DNA of 64,000 nucleotides, from NCBI RefSeq assembly GCF_001273755.1, contig NZ_LGYA01000001.1:2097761-2161760 (forward strand), read 5' to 3'. This DNA is from Peribacillus butanolivorans. Lineage in GTDB: Bacteria > Bacillota > Bacilli > Bacillales > DSM-1321. The translations under genes and the position numbers were made by a program. Positions 35,975 through 45,840 of this stretch are shown in pieces; within the stretch, counting starts at the first letter, position 1; the number at the start of each line of letters is the position of its first letter. A model generated the notes under the pieces. That model saw nothing but the letters and a program-made list of their open reading frames with translations. It had not been told where the DNA came from and made no database searches.

Positions 35975-37495
35975 TCACTCATTAAAATCATTCTTTCTTT
36001 TTTTTGATGTTTTTTGCTTTTGTGGTTGTCTTGTCACATTCTCTGTTCGTAAATTTACAGGTCGTGACTTGAAAAAATTAAAAGGAAGTCGAACAAAGCT
36101 GTCTTTCCAATCTTTAATGCGAAACGGGTATATTGGTTCTAGGTAAGGATGTCCCATTGAAGTCAACTTAATAAGATGTGTCATTAAAAACACGGACGCA
36201 AGGGCTATCCCAAGCAAACCCCAGATTTGTGCCCCCAGTAGAAATGGGAATCTAAGTAATCGTATAGCATTTCCCATTTTATAAATTGGCGTTACAAATG
36301 ATGCTAGTGCCGATAAGGCGACAATGATTAATAAAATATTACTGGTAAGTCCAGCCACAACAGCAGCCTGACCGATAACAATACCGCCTACGATACCTAA
36401 TGTCTGACCTACCTTTGTTGGTAACCTGGCAGCGGCTTCCCTTAACAGTTCAATTGAAATCTCTAAGAATAAAGCTTCAATTAAAGGAGGGAAGGGTATC
36501 AAATTCCTTGAAGCAACAATCGTCTCCAAAAGGTCTTTAGGAATCAGTTCATAATGAAAGGTCAGCACGGCTACATAAAGAGGTGTAGCGAATATAGAAA
36601 AAATGACCGCGAATATTCTTAATAATCGGAAAGCTGAAGCTGGAACCCAGGGCATATTATAATCTTCCATGGTAATAAAATATTCCAATAAAATGGTTGG
36701 AGCAATTAGTGCAGAAGAAGACCTATCTATCACCATGGCTACCTTACCTTCAGACAAAGCACTTGCAATCCGATCGGGTCTTTCCGTATGTAAAAAAAGT
36801 GGGAATAGAGTATTTGATTCATCATAAAGCATTTGCGCTAGATTGGATCCATCCAAAATTTCATCGAACTCTATTTCATTGATTCGTTGTATAACGGTAT
36901 CGACATTTTCCTGTTCAACAATTCCTTCTATATATATAACAGCTACTTTTGTTTTAGATAAGGATCCTACAGTTAATTCATTTACTTGTAACTCTGGGAT
37001 AGGCAGTCTTTTTCTCACTAGATTCAGATTGATATCAATATCTTCGACAAAAGCTTCTTGAGGACTTATGATTCCAAATTCAAGCTCGGGTTTACCAATT
37101 TGTCTTCCTTGTTTGGAGGCAATATTTATCAACAAACACTCATCGAGGTTCGTATCTAAACGAATGGCAATTTCGCCTCTCATTATCCTTTCTTCAATTA
37201 CCTTCCTAGTGCTAGTGATTAGAGTATTCTCTATGGGGATATTTTCTTTAATTTGTTCCAAACTAATCGTTTCTAAAGTTGGTATTACAGATAGTACGCT
37301 CTCATGTAGTTCTTGCCCGTCAATTAAAGAGCGATAAAAAGATACCCAATAGCCAATTCCTTTTAAGTTGCCTTGATGGTTAATAAAATCATTTGATGAC
37401 GAAAGGGAATTAAATAGGCTTCGTATATCGGAAACCTTATTAAAATCGTCTTTTCGATTTAAGTTTTTTTGGGAATTTCTGCGGTTAAACAACAT
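35975..37495 (-). CDS. Spore germination receptor subunit, GerA family (operon 1)
   Basis: 506 residues. A soluble N-terminal region (about 1-270) is followed by membrane segments with the GerA-family landmarks EGKVAMVIDRSSSALIAPTILLEYF, LIPFPPLIEALFLEISIELLREAAARLP and VGQTLGIVGGIVIGQAAVVAGL. It is the A subunit of a nutrient-germinant receptor. ATG 37495 has GAGG with a six-base gap; the in-frame GTG at 37501 is too close to that site. First gene of the minus-strand operon. Which nutrient it senses is unknown. Confidence 0.9.
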   Translation of the reverse strand: MLFNRRNSQKNLNRKDDFNKVSDIRSLFNSLSSSNDFINHQGNLKGIGYWVSFYRSLIDGQELHESVLSVIPTLETISLEQIKENIPIENTLITSTRKVIEERIMRGEIAIRLDTNLDECLLINIASKQGRQIGKPELEFGIISPQEAFVEDIDINLNLVRKRLPIPELQVNELTVGSLSKTKVAVIYIEGIVEQENVDTVIQRINEIEFDEILDGSNLAQMLYDESNTLFPLFLHTERPDRIASALSEGKVAMVIDRSSSALIAPTILLEYFITMEDYNMPWVPASAFRLLRIFAVIFSIFATPLYVAVLTFHYELIPKDLLETIVASRNLIPFPPLIEALFLEISIELLREAAARLPTKVGQTLGIVGGIVIGQAAVVAGLTSNILLIIVALSALASFVTPIYKMGNAIRLLRFPFLLGAQIWGLLGIALASVFLMTHLIKLTSMGHPYLEPIYPFRIKDWKDSFVRLPFNFFKSRPVNLRTENVTRQPQKQKTSKKRKNDFNE

Positions 37496-37501
37496 TTCCA
37501 C

Positions 37502-38233
37502 CTCTAAACTTAAGCTTATTATCCTATTATTCCAACTTCATCCCATATTAACCTTATTAGAATATAATTGTAACTTGTTTCGTGAACGGTACATTACTTG
37601 GGTACAAAGCCGAATAGAGCCACTAGGCCCTATGCGTAAAGTGTGTCATTCGGAAATCATTTTATTTAAAGAAGGATTATTAATCGACGAAAGGATGGGG
37701 GGATGTTTTGAGGTGTAGTCAAGATTGATTTTCAGCATGATAGAAAACTGTGTAAGATATATCAATTCAAAATTAAGAGTTTTAATAGTTGCTGGTTGAT
37801 TAGATAAAAGGCAGAGGCAGGCACAGTCAGGCACAGGCTAAAATAATTCTAATAGTATTTTATAAGATGGAAGGGAACTAAATAATCTGATTTAAAATCA
37901 CAAGAAAGTCCCGAATTGGCCTACTTTAGTAGTATAGAAAGGGACTTAGTCGACTGGATCGGGCCTATGAAGTCCCTTGAAATGGGAAAAATCTGTAGCT
38001 CTTTAGCTCTTGTAATGAATTAGCCATTGGCTTTTCAAAAAGGTAGATGTGCAAAAAGTTGAAAATTCATTACAAAAAAAGTACTCTTTAATTGTTCAAC
38101 AACTTGGCAGTTTAGTGAAATATGAAATATAACAAAAAGAGCATTGGAATTAGATTAGTTAGTTGTAAGTAACCAACCTGTTTTCTCGTAGTCAGATTTC
38201 TTTTTTAGCTGATTTAATAGGTTTTTTAATGAA
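37502..38233. other. Gene-free spacer between gerA operon 1 and a lipoprotein gene
   Basis: No convincing ORF. A short tandem direct repeat CAGGCACAG occurs twice (37818-37826, 37828-37836). AAGTCCC occurs twice, with GGGACTT between the copies (about 37907-37980), giving a potential hairpin with complementary GGCC/GGGCC segments. I cannot assign a function to either. The sporulation-type promoter expected for gerA is not clear. Confidence 0.4.
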
Positions 38234-39820
38234 TTAATTACTTCGTATGATATCCCCTTCAAAGATATCTAATATCCAACTTTTTATATCAACAATTCGT
38301 AAATGATCAATGCTTTTATCGGTCCCTGTAACTATCATTGGTGTGAGTGAATCATCTTTGTGCATGGAACCGTGGGCACCTCCGCCAGCATGTTCTGGAG
38401 AACTTTCACCTATAAATTCGTAGCCGGGTTTAGCATCAACTATTAGAAAATCTCCTTTATGTGAATGTAATGCCCCATATAATCTTGATAATCCATCAGG
38501 GTAATTTCTGTAGGTAATATGATGATTACTCTTTATATCTAGATCTAAAATTGCACTATTTCCTTTTATATACCAAGTTTGATCATAAACATCTTTATAA
38601 GGTCCACCAGGTTTAAATTGAAAAACTTCCTTGGTAGCTCCCGAAATTACTTGGATCATTTCGTTTTCTTTCCATGCTATCCATGCTATCCGTGAATCTG
38701 CTTGCAACTTACTAGCTATATCCTTTATAGAGAAACCATTATTTATTTTATATACATATGCCATTCGTTCATTCGCTGTAATTACAACTTCATCGTTATT
38801 TCGAACAGGGTCTCCCAGCTTTAAAACATGATTATTCGATAGGGACTTTCTTAAGTCAATTAAAGCTTCCTTTTTGTTCTTTTTAATGGATGATTGCTTG
38901 CTGTCCCCAATAATGATCCAAATGATATTATCAAGAGCGTTTTCCCACTTTGGATAAACATTTAATATTTCTTGTAGATGTTTATCAAGTTTCTCGATCC
39001 CTTTCGTTGTCATAGGGCCCTTTATATGAACTGAATGATCGTTTTCTGGCATGTACATAATTGTAAATTCAGGAAGTATATCTTTCTTTAAAAGGTACTT
39101 AAATTCTTGAGCAGAAAATGCATCATTAAGCCCCAATCGATTCACCACATGCTTATTTTTGGGGTCCAGATTGATAAAATCTCCAAAAGACAATATCTTT
39201 GGTCCAGTGGTGTGATATTGATCAGGCAAAGGAGTCGTTTTTGCGATGATCTTCGGGGTTTTTAAGGTATGGTTATAATTCCCCCTGTAAATTAAAGCAT
39301 TTATAGAAGCAGTTTGTACCCCGTTGTTGTCTAATTCTTCATGTATGGTTTTAACATTCGAATCGAGATCCACATTATTAAATTGATATAGGCTGTTTTG
39401 AGCAACCTGAGGAAATCCATATTTCAAGGTTTCAAAAAATCCGTTTCCGTAACTAATAATACGTTGTTCGTCTTGGTTAAACCAGACAAGACCAGGAATT
39501 TTGTGTTTGTCTGGATTAGTACCAGTTATTAAAGTACTGTCAATAGTAACTGACATTGTTGGATAGGAACTTACCAATCCTTTACTATATTGACCATGCT
39601 TTAGAAAAAATCCTAGGGCGGGGGCTTTATCCTCCTGGATGGCTTTTTGTAAAGGTTCGTCCATTAATGAATCAATAACAAGAAGGACAACTTTAGGCGA
39701 GGCGGAGTCCTTTGTTTGCATAATTATTGGAGAATTCCGCTCATTCTTTGAACCAAGATGAGAGCAACCAGTAATCACTATGATTGAAAGGAATACAAGA
39801 ATTAGTAAGCGATATATCAT
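38234..39820 (-). CDS. Alkaline phosphatase-superfamily (type I phosphodiesterase-like) lipoprotein
   Basis: 528 residues. Signal peptide IYRLLILVFLSIIVITGC with a lipobox cysteine at about 18, then a phosphodiesterase/nucleotide-pyrophosphatase-like domain. VVLLVIDSLMDEPL holds the first metal aspartate, YPTMSVTIDSTLITG the nucleophile threonine, PENDHSVHIKG a second Asp/His pair, and HAGGGAHGSMHKDD a late histidine. The usual DHG motif appears as GDSKQS, so one metal ligand may be altered. Expected outside the membrane, cleaving phosphodiesters or phosphonates. AAGGTGGAGTCCTA precedes ATG 39820; the longer frame from 39844 is unlikely. It sits alone between two germination operons. Confidence 0.75.
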   Translation of the reverse strand: MIYRLLILVFLSIIVITGCSHLGSKNERNSPIIMQTKDSASPKVVLLVIDSLMDEPLQKAIQEDKAPALGFFLKHGQYSKGLVSSYPTMSVTIDSTLITGTNPDKHKIPGLVWFNQDEQRIISYGNGFFETLKYGFPQVAQNSLYQFNNVDLDSNVKTIHEELDNNGVQTASINALIYRGNYNHTLKTPKIIAKTTPLPDQYHTTGPKILSFGDFINLDPKNKHVVNRLGLNDAFSAQEFKYLLKKDILPEFTIMYMPENDHSVHIKGPMTTKGIEKLDKHLQEILNVYPKWENALDNIIWIIIGDSKQSSIKKNKKEALIDLRKSLSNNHVLKLGDPVRNNDEVVITANERMAYVYKINNGFSIKDIASKLQADSRIAWIAWKENEMIQVISGATKEVFQFKPGGPYKDVYDQTWYIKGNSAILDLDIKSNHHITYRNYPDGLSRLYGALHSHKGDFLIVDAKPGYEFIGESSPEHAGGGAHGSMHKDDSLTPMIVTGTDKSIDHLRIVDIKSWILDIFEGDIIRSN

Positions 39821-39844
39821 TAGGACTCCACCTTCGTTTTGCAA

Positions 39845-40258
39845 GTTTTCTTCTTCAATTTTATTATTTGCATTTTCTTCACATTCATTAAAGAAAGTCA
39901 GAAATAAGTATTTACTTGTGGAAAATCAAAAACTGCTTCGAGCCGGCAGTTGACCTGAGAGAAAGGTAAAGAAATACTCTAACATCATGTACATGTCACT
40001 TCGACATATAATTCTTCAGTAAGAATGTGTCTTTATCGTTGTTCATTTTAAGAGATTTTTTCTTAAGAAAACAATAACTAAGATACAATGACATTTGGTA
40101 TCATGGGCATCCTCCAAAGGAAGAAGGGGAATGTTGTCTAGAAAATTGATGTGATTATAAACGCCTTTAAACTAGGGTCTAATTGATTGCTCACTTTCGT
40201 ATATAAAATTGGAAAAAGAGGAAACTAGTATTAACTCGATTAACCAAAGGAGTTCACC
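39845..40258. other. Divergent promoter region, nothing else identified
   Basis: AT-rich spacer between the minus-strand lipoprotein and the plus-strand gerA operon. I looked for sigma-G type elements (TGAATA ... CATACTA) and found no clear pair. Confidence 0.4.
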
Positions 40259-41689
40259 ATGAGAAGCAAAACCTTGCATATTAAATTGGGTCAAAAGCTG
40301 GAAAATCTAAAATCTCTAATGGTTATGCAGGATGATGTAGTTTTTAAAGAGGTATTCATTCCAAGTTATGAATGCTCCGGTTTATTTGTTTATATAAATG
40401 GAACAATGGATTATCCATCATTTAATGAAATAGTCCGGGACTTATCAGTAGCCCAGGTTGTATCCAATCATCCGATCTCTATCGAGCAGTCGGTAATTTC
40501 TAAAATTTGTTCAGTCAAAGAACAGAAGGTTAGCACTTATGAAAAAGCCATGGAATTCATTTTTGATGGAAAAACGCTTTTATTTATAGAAGGTATAGAG
40601 GATGGTTATGTCTTAAATCTTGAAAAAGAAAAAATGCGTACCTTTGGTGAACCTTCGACAGAGAGGATAGTCCGTGGTCCAAAGATTGGGTTTATTGAAA
40701 GTCTTCAGGAAAATATCGGCTTAATTAGGCAGTATTCAAGCCATCCCAGCCTAATTGTGAAACAGCATAAGATAGGGACGCTGGAAAAGAGAACGATTGC
40801 ATTGATATATTACCAGGGAAAAGCAAGTGATTCCTTGTTACAAGAAGTAAATCGGCGGATAAATAAAGTGAAAGCAACGGATCTTCAAGATTCAGGGATG
40901 TTGGAGGAATTAATTGAAGATACTTCATCTTCTCCATTCCCACAAATCCAGAACACAGAGCGTCCTGATAAAGTACTTGCTGCTCTGCAGCAGGGGAGAG
41001 TGGTTATCATGATTGACGGGTCACCATTTGCTTTGATAGCACCAACGACAATCACGATGCTGCTGCAGTCTCCAGATGATTATTATGAAAGGTGGGTGGC
41101 GGGTTCTTTTTTGCGTGGTATCCGTTACTTATCTTTATTTGTTACTGTCTTTCTTTCAGGAATATATATATCCTTAGTTTCGTTCAACCCAGGATTGCTG
41201 CCGACGGAACTTGCGATGAGCATCGCTGGTACAAGGGAAAATGTTCCGTTCCCGCCTTTTGTTGAAGCAATCATAATGGAAGTGACGATTGAACTGCTCC
41301 GTGAAGCAGGAATTCGGCTGCCAGCCCCTATTGGGCAAACTGTTGGATTAGTTGGGGGAGTCATTATCGGACAAGCAGCTGTTCAAGCAAATATTGTGAG
41401 TTCACTCATGGTTATTATCGTTTCGATCACCACGATTACCTCTTTTACGGTCCCACAATATGGATTTGGATTGGCCTTCAGAGCATTAAGATTTGGAGCA
41501 ATGATATTTGCCGCGGTTTTAGGGTTATACGGAACTACTTTATTCTTTATTATTGTTATCAGTCATTTGTCTAAATTGACTAGCTTTCATGAGCCTTATT
41601 TTCACCCGCTTGATTTTATTGATAAAAAGACTTGGAAGGATGCACTTGTCAGGTTACCGAAGCGTAAAAATGGAGGCGAGCCTTCATGA
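40259..41689 (+). CDS. Spore germination receptor subunit, GerA family (operon 2)
   Basis: 476 residues with the same landmarks as the copy at 35975: QGRVVIMIDGSPFALIAPTTITMLLQ, NVPFPPFVEAIIMEVTIELLREAGIRLP and IGQTVGLVGGVIIGQAAVQANI. The soluble N-terminal domain is shorter and quite different, so this is a divergent paralogue rather than a recent duplicate. AAAGGAGTTCACC precedes the ATG. The B subunit starts four bases inside its stop. Confidence 0.9.
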   Translation: MRSKTLHIKLGQKLENLKSLMVMQDDVVFKEVFIPSYECSGLFVYINGTMDYPSFNEIVRDLSVAQVVSNHPISIEQSVISKICSVKEQKVSTYEKAMEFIFDGKTLLFIEGIEDGYVLNLEKEKMRTFGEPSTERIVRGPKIGFIESLQENIGLIRQYSSHPSLIVKQHKIGTLEKRTIALIYYQGKASDSLLQEVNRRINKVKATDLQDSGMLEELIEDTSSSPFPQIQNTERPDKVLAALQQGRVVIMIDGSPFALIAPTTITMLLQSPDDYYERWVAGSFLRGIRYLSLFVTVFLSGIYISLVSFNPGLLPTELAMSIAGTRENVPFPPFVEAIIMEVTIELLREAGIRLPAPIGQTVGLVGGVIIGQAAVQANIVSSLMVIIVSITTITSFTVPQYGFGLAFRALRFGAMIFAAVLGLYGTTLFFIIVISHLSKLTSFHEPYFHPLDFIDKKTWKDALVRLPKRKNGGEPS

Positions 41690-42780
41690 CCCAATCAGAT
41701 GGAAAAATACTTAGCGTAGAATTGGCTTTTATTATTTCATGTGGCATGTTAGGAGTAGGAATGCTGACGCTTCCAAGGACGATAACGGATAATATTAATT
41801 CACCGGATGGGTGGATCATCTTAATTTTCAATGGTATTATTATTGGCCTATTTTTATGTTTATTGGTTTTTCTGCTTAAAAAACATCAAGTTTCCGATTA
41901 TTACACTTATATGGAGGAGGCTTTTGGAAAATGGCTCTCTAAAATTTTGGGCTTTGTTATAGTAATTTACTTTATAGGTGTGGCTAGTTTTGAAGTGCTA
42001 GCCATGAGTGAAATGGTCCGTTTTTACTTGATGGAAAATACGCCTGTTGAAGTAGTGATACTTTCATTAATTTTAGCAAGTGTTCATCTTCTGACTGGAA
42101 AGATAAAGGCAATAGCCAAAGTTTGCGTCTTCTTTCTTCCATTGACGATTGTCATCGTCTTGCTTATTTACTTGTTGAGTCTAAGGGTGGTGGATTTAAA
42201 AAACTTACAACCTGTCCTTGGAAACGGAATTCTACCTGTCTTAAAAGGTATGGGGGAAGGTCATTTGTATTTTTTTGGAGTTGAACTATTTATCTTTTTG
42301 TTTGGTCTCGTTAAAAATCAAAACAAGGTAAAAAAGGGGATTCTGATCGGTTTTTCCATCCCGGTCATTTTATACGTAATTACATATGTGCTGGTAGTGG
42401 CAACGCTGACTGTTCCAGAAGTTAAAGCCGTTACATGGCCGACAATTTCGTTTATCCAGTCGTATGAAGTAAAAGGGATTTTTATCGAACGTTTAGAGCT
42501 TTTTCTCTTAATCACTTGGATTCTTCAGTTTTTTTGTACACATACAATTTACTTTTACTTTGCTGCAGAAGGATTAACGAAAATTTTCCGGAATTCCTAT
42601 ACGACAAACCTTATAGTACTTGTCCCGGTCATTTTTTTACTTGCCAAAATTCCTAAAAATACAGTTGAGATTTTTAAAATGAGTGATGTTCTGGGATATG
42701 TATTTCCCTTTATATTTTTTGCTTTGCCAATTCTTACATTTTTAATCGTTCAAGTGAAAAGGGGTAAAAGAAGCGGATGA
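41686..42780 (+). CDS. Spore germination receptor permease-like subunit, GerB family (operon 2)
   Basis: 364 residues with about ten membrane helices of the GerAB fold. It opens SVELAFIISCGMLGVGMLTLPRTITDNINSPDGWI and ends in a basic tail. Its start overlaps the A-subunit stop and its own stop overlaps the C-subunit start, so A-B-C are tightly coupled. GGAGGCGAGCCTTC precedes the ATG. Ligand unknown. Confidence 0.88.
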   Translation: MTQSDGKILSVELAFIISCGMLGVGMLTLPRTITDNINSPDGWIILIFNGIIIGLFLCLLVFLLKKHQVSDYYTYMEEAFGKWLSKILGFVIVIYFIGVASFEVLAMSEMVRFYLMENTPVEVVILSLILASVHLLTGKIKAIAKVCVFFLPLTIVIVLLIYLLSLRVVDLKNLQPVLGNGILPVLKGMGEGHLYFFGVELFIFLFGLVKNQNKVKKGILIGFSIPVILYVITYVLVVATLTVPEVKAVTWPTISFIQSYEVKGIFIERLELFLLITWILQFFCTHTIYFYFAAEGLTKIFRNSYTTNLIVLVPVIFLLAKIPKNTVEIFKMSDVLGYVFPFIFFALPILTFLIVQVKRGKRSG

Positions 42781-43889
42781 AAAAATTATGGATGATCTTG
42801 CTTATTCCATTACTTTCAGGCTGTTGGGACAGTCATAATATTGAAGAATTATCCCTTGTGGTAGGAGAAGGTATCGATAAAAGTAAAAAGAACGATGAAA
42901 TTAAGTTAACTCATCAAATTTTGGTACCTCCTGGAACAAGTGTGCAGGAAAATCAAGGTCAGCAAAAATATAAAAATATTACTGTCAGTGCAAAGACTCT
43001 GCATGAAGCAATAAGGGATTCCTTGCTCATAACGAATACTATATTAACCAATCATCAACGTATTTTAATCATAAATGAGGATGTATTAAAAGATATCCCA
43101 ATGGAAGCCATCATTAACATGTTTATACGTGATAATAGTATAAGAAGAAGCTGCCTTGTTCTGTTGACGAAGAAACCGACAAAAGAAATCTTAGGGAATA
43201 GTGAAGCTGATGATATCCCATCTAATGTAATTTTCGAATTGAAAGATAATGAGAAGAGAACAAATAAAATTCTCCCACCGTTAACGCTAGGACAAGCTTC
43301 TGCAAGCTTGCAATCTGATGGGAGCTTTGCTATTCAGGCAGTCGATATTAAAGGTGGAAAATTAATCTTAGATGGTGCAGGGGTGATTAAAAATTCAAAA
43401 TTAGTGGGTGTAATGAGTGCTGATGATATAGCTTCTCTAAATTGGTTGAACGGAACGGTTAAAGGCGGAATAATAGAAGCATCCCATCATGGTGATCCAT
43501 TCAGCGTTGAAGTAATAAAAAGAACAAGGAGAAAAATTACAACAGAATTAAATGGGGAACATTTGACGATTAATATATCAATCGGCTACACAGGAAGGCT
43601 TTCGGAAGATTGGTATACTAAGGAAAATTCATTTAAAGAAAGCTACTTTAAAGATGCTGAGCGTGTTACAGAGGATAAAGTAGAGCAAGATGTTGAGAAA
43701 ATCATAGGGAAATTACAACATGACTATAAGACAGGGGTAGCAGGATTGTATCGTTATGTGGAAAATCAGCATCCAAAGTTTTGGAAGAAGAACAAGAAGA
43801 AATGGGACGAAGTATTCAGTAAGGCCGATATTAATTATCATATAGATATAAGGATTATTGACTTTGGTTCGAAAGGCGGAACAAAGTAG
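42777..43889 (+). CDS. Spore germination receptor lipoprotein, GerC family (operon 2)
   Basis: 370 residues. Lipoprotein signal MKKLWMILLIPLLSGCWD with the lipid cysteine at 16 and the CWD...IEELSLVVGEGID start typical of GerC proteins, then the three-part Ger(x)C domain to LYRYVENQHPKFWKKNKKKWDEVF. It is the third gene of the coupled operon. The overlap with gerB and the intact lipobox fix the start. Confidence 0.9.
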   Translation: MKKLWMILLIPLLSGCWDSHNIEELSLVVGEGIDKSKKNDEIKLTHQILVPPGTSVQENQGQQKYKNITVSAKTLHEAIRDSLLITNTILTNHQRILIINEDVLKDIPMEAIINMFIRDNSIRRSCLVLLTKKPTKEILGNSEADDIPSNVIFELKDNEKRTNKILPPLTLGQASASLQSDGSFAIQAVDIKGGKLILDGAGVIKNSKLVGVMSADDIASLNWLNGTVKGGIIEASHHGDPFSVEVIKRTRRKITTELNGEHLTINISIGYTGRLSEDWYTKENSFKESYFKDAERVTEDKVEQDVEKIIGKLQHDYKTGVAGLYRYVENQHPKFWKKNKKKWDEVFSKADINYHIDIRIIDFGSKGGTK

Positions 43890-44082
43890 GAATGGTGCTG
43901 ACACAGCGACCTTTCTTTATGGCGCTTGGGTTAATGCTTTTACGATCGGTTACTTAAAACAATAAGAGCAACCTTATTGCAATGTAATTACTAGAGCAAA
44001 TTCCACAGCTGAATATTGTAGCAAACGACGGACAAGCTTCTGAAGGAGGCAAATAAACAGCTCTTACCTGCATGCTCCAGAT

Positions 44083-44200
44083 AGGGTTCGAACTTGCTCA
44101 TATAGGAATCCCGGAAGTGCTCGTAGGAATAATTCCAGGCGGTGGTAGAACGATTAGCTTGCCTCTTCTCGTCGGACATGGTGTTGCGGCTGCAATTTCA
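44083..44200 (+). pseudogene. Enoyl-CoA hydratase remnant
   Basis: A short frame reads GFELAHIGIPEVLVGIIPGGGRTISLPLLVG, matching the enoyl-CoA hydratase/isomerase core (GFELA, then G-PEV-LGIIPGGGGTQRLP-LVG), with an internal deletion between the two blocks. No start, ribosome binding site or remaining family sequence is present, so it is a decayed fragment. Confidence 0.65.
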
Positions 44201-44204
44201 TATT

Positions 44205-44700
44205 TTTAAAAAAATGTTATTGGTAGGCTTGTTACTTCATCTGAAACTCTAATTCCAGATTGAACTGCTCCCTCAATCCAAGCAGGTAAAGTTGGTGTAT
44301 GTTCGCCGGCAAAGTGGACTCTTCCTTTAGGAGTTGGAATGTATGGAAATAAGTCTGTTTCTTGACCAGGTTTAAACATTGAGAAAGCCCCAGAGGATTA
44401 CTGATTAAGTGACCAGCTATAAGAAACATCTGTTAAAAACAGATTATATATTTGTTTACCATGTACTTTTGCCAAGTTATTTGAAAGCATTTCGAATACG
44501 ATCTCCTTCAGGAAATTGTTCCCATAACATTGTATCATCTTCCTACGTGTAGCTGGCTAAAAGAATTTCAGACCCAGTTGAGCCTATTAAATGGCAGGGA
44601 TAGTAGCCAATTTTCATGGGTAAATCATTTATCATTTTTCCTCCAAGAATCCCTTCCTTTTCCCAAAATCTCTATTTGAATTGAAGACCAATTTTTGTAG
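44205..44700 (-). pseudogene. Flavin monoamine oxidase remnant (C-terminal part)
   Basis: Read on the minus strand, fragments in order are EMLSNNLAKVHGKQIYNLF, DVSYSWSLNQ, an in-frame TAA near 44400, SSGAFSMFKPGQETDLFPYIPTPKG, then GRVHFAGEHTPTLPAWIEGAVQSG. This is the substrate/FAD-domain end of flavin-containing amine oxidases, including the FAGEHT and WIEGAVQSG motifs that contact FAD. The N-terminal two thirds, with the dinucleotide-binding motif, are absent. A nonsense codon and missing 5' region make it a pseudogene. Its stop faces the hydratase remnant. Confidence 0.75.
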
Positions 44701-45085
44701 AAGCAACATATTGAAGTTCTCGAATGGCTTTCCACTTCTAATGTGAAAATGAAAACTACAAACTACACCCATTATTATTAACTCATCAATTTAGTAAAGA
44801 ATCCTTAAAGAGAGAGTTATTTTATTTGAGAGTTCGAAACTGGGAAACTAAATAGATAGTCCCATCTACTCTTTCGCCGTTCACTCGAACAGGAGGAGCT
44901 TTTAATGCTGCGAAAAGAGCTTGAGCAACAGCAGATGGTGAATGATATTAAAACATAAGCTACGCATTCTCGGAACACTAGGCTACGTAGGCGGATAGTG
45001 TTTAAAGGATAAAAAGCTCAAAATTGTATCATAATATAACCATATACTAAAAGTTTACATAGGTGATTTTAGGTCCCATGTTTAG
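44700..45085. other. Decayed region without an intact gene
   Basis: A minus-strand stretch (about 44835-44945) reads SPSAVAQALFAALKAPPVRVNGERVDG, which looks like former coding sequence, but I cannot name the family. Otherwise AT-rich, with frames broken by stops. With the two preceding remnants, it suggests a segment of about 1.1 kb under decay after the germination operon. Confidence 0.45.
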
Positions 45086-45097
45086 GAGGACGGGTTT

Positions 45098-45604
45098 ATA
45101 GAAGCAAAATATTGCAGAGAATCAAGGGTGATAAGAACAAGTCGTATATTCCCAAATGATGTGAACAATCATAATACATTATTTGGCGGCCGGTTAATGA
45201 GTGACGTAGATCAAGTAGCATCGATTTCTGCAGCACGTCATAGCCGAAGTGAATGTGTAACTGCTTCAACAGATTCAGTTGACTTTTTACATCCCATTCG
45301 AACAACAGATTCAGTTTGTTTTATATCTTATGTGGCATGGACAGGCACATCTTCAATGGAGGTATTTGTGAAAATTATTGCTGAAGATTTAAAAAGCAGT
45401 GTACGTAGAATTGCAGCGACTGCTCTATTAACATTTGTTGCACTTGATGAACATAAACGTCCAACACGTGTTCCACAAGTTATTCCGGAAACAGAAGAAG
45501 AAAAAAAATTACATGAAACGGCATTAGATCGAGCAAGTATGCGGAAACAGAGAAAACAAAAAAGCAAAGATGTAGCTACGTTTTTAAATGTAGATTATCC
45601 TTAA
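45098..45604 (+). CDS. Hotdog-fold acyl-CoA thioesterase (YkhA-like) with ATA at the expected start
   Basis: About 168 residues. RTSRIFPNDVNNHNTLFGGRLMSDVDQVASISAARHS and the following TASTDSVDFLHPI and WTGTSSMEVFVKI match B. subtilis YkhA-type thioesterases, including the N-x-x-x-TLFGG catalytic-loop region. They hydrolyse acyl-CoA to free acid plus CoA in the cytoplasm. AGGAGGA (45084-45090) is seven bases before an ATA codon at 45098, and coding similarity (YCRESRVIRTSR) extends upstream of the first conventional start, GTG 45128, which has no good ribosome binding site. Either ATA initiates, or an ATG was recently lost. Confidence 0.75.
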   Translation: MEAKYCRESRVIRTSRIFPNDVNNHNTLFGGRLMSDVDQVASISAARHSRSECVTASTDSVDFLHPIRTTDSVCFISYVAWTGTSSMEVFVKIIAEDLKSSVRRIAATALLTFVALDEHKRPTRVPQVIPETEEEKKLHETALDRASMRKQRKQKSKDVATFLNVDYP

Positions 45605-45840
45605 CTTTCATATAGAAGATAAAACTTATAACCTAAGAGGTGCAAAGATAATAAATCAAAATGTAAGGAATGAAAAAATGTTAATTCAGTTACAGGATGA
45701 TTTATTATTCACAGGAAGTGATTGATAAGAAGGTTCAATGGGTATTTAGGATCCTGACATATATAGGCTAGTAACCGTGCTTTTAATCTGATGTTTGTGA
45801 AAATCCCTCCTAAAATTGGGCAAATGTCAATGCCGACCGC

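Noticed and set aside
37646-37834. 62-codon minus-strand ORF in the spacer after gerA operon 1
   Set aside because: No ribosome binding site or recognisable sequence.
44232-44429. 65-codon minus-strand ORF as a gene
   Set aside because: It is an out-of-frame reading across the amine oxidase remnant; homology is in another frame with an internal stop.
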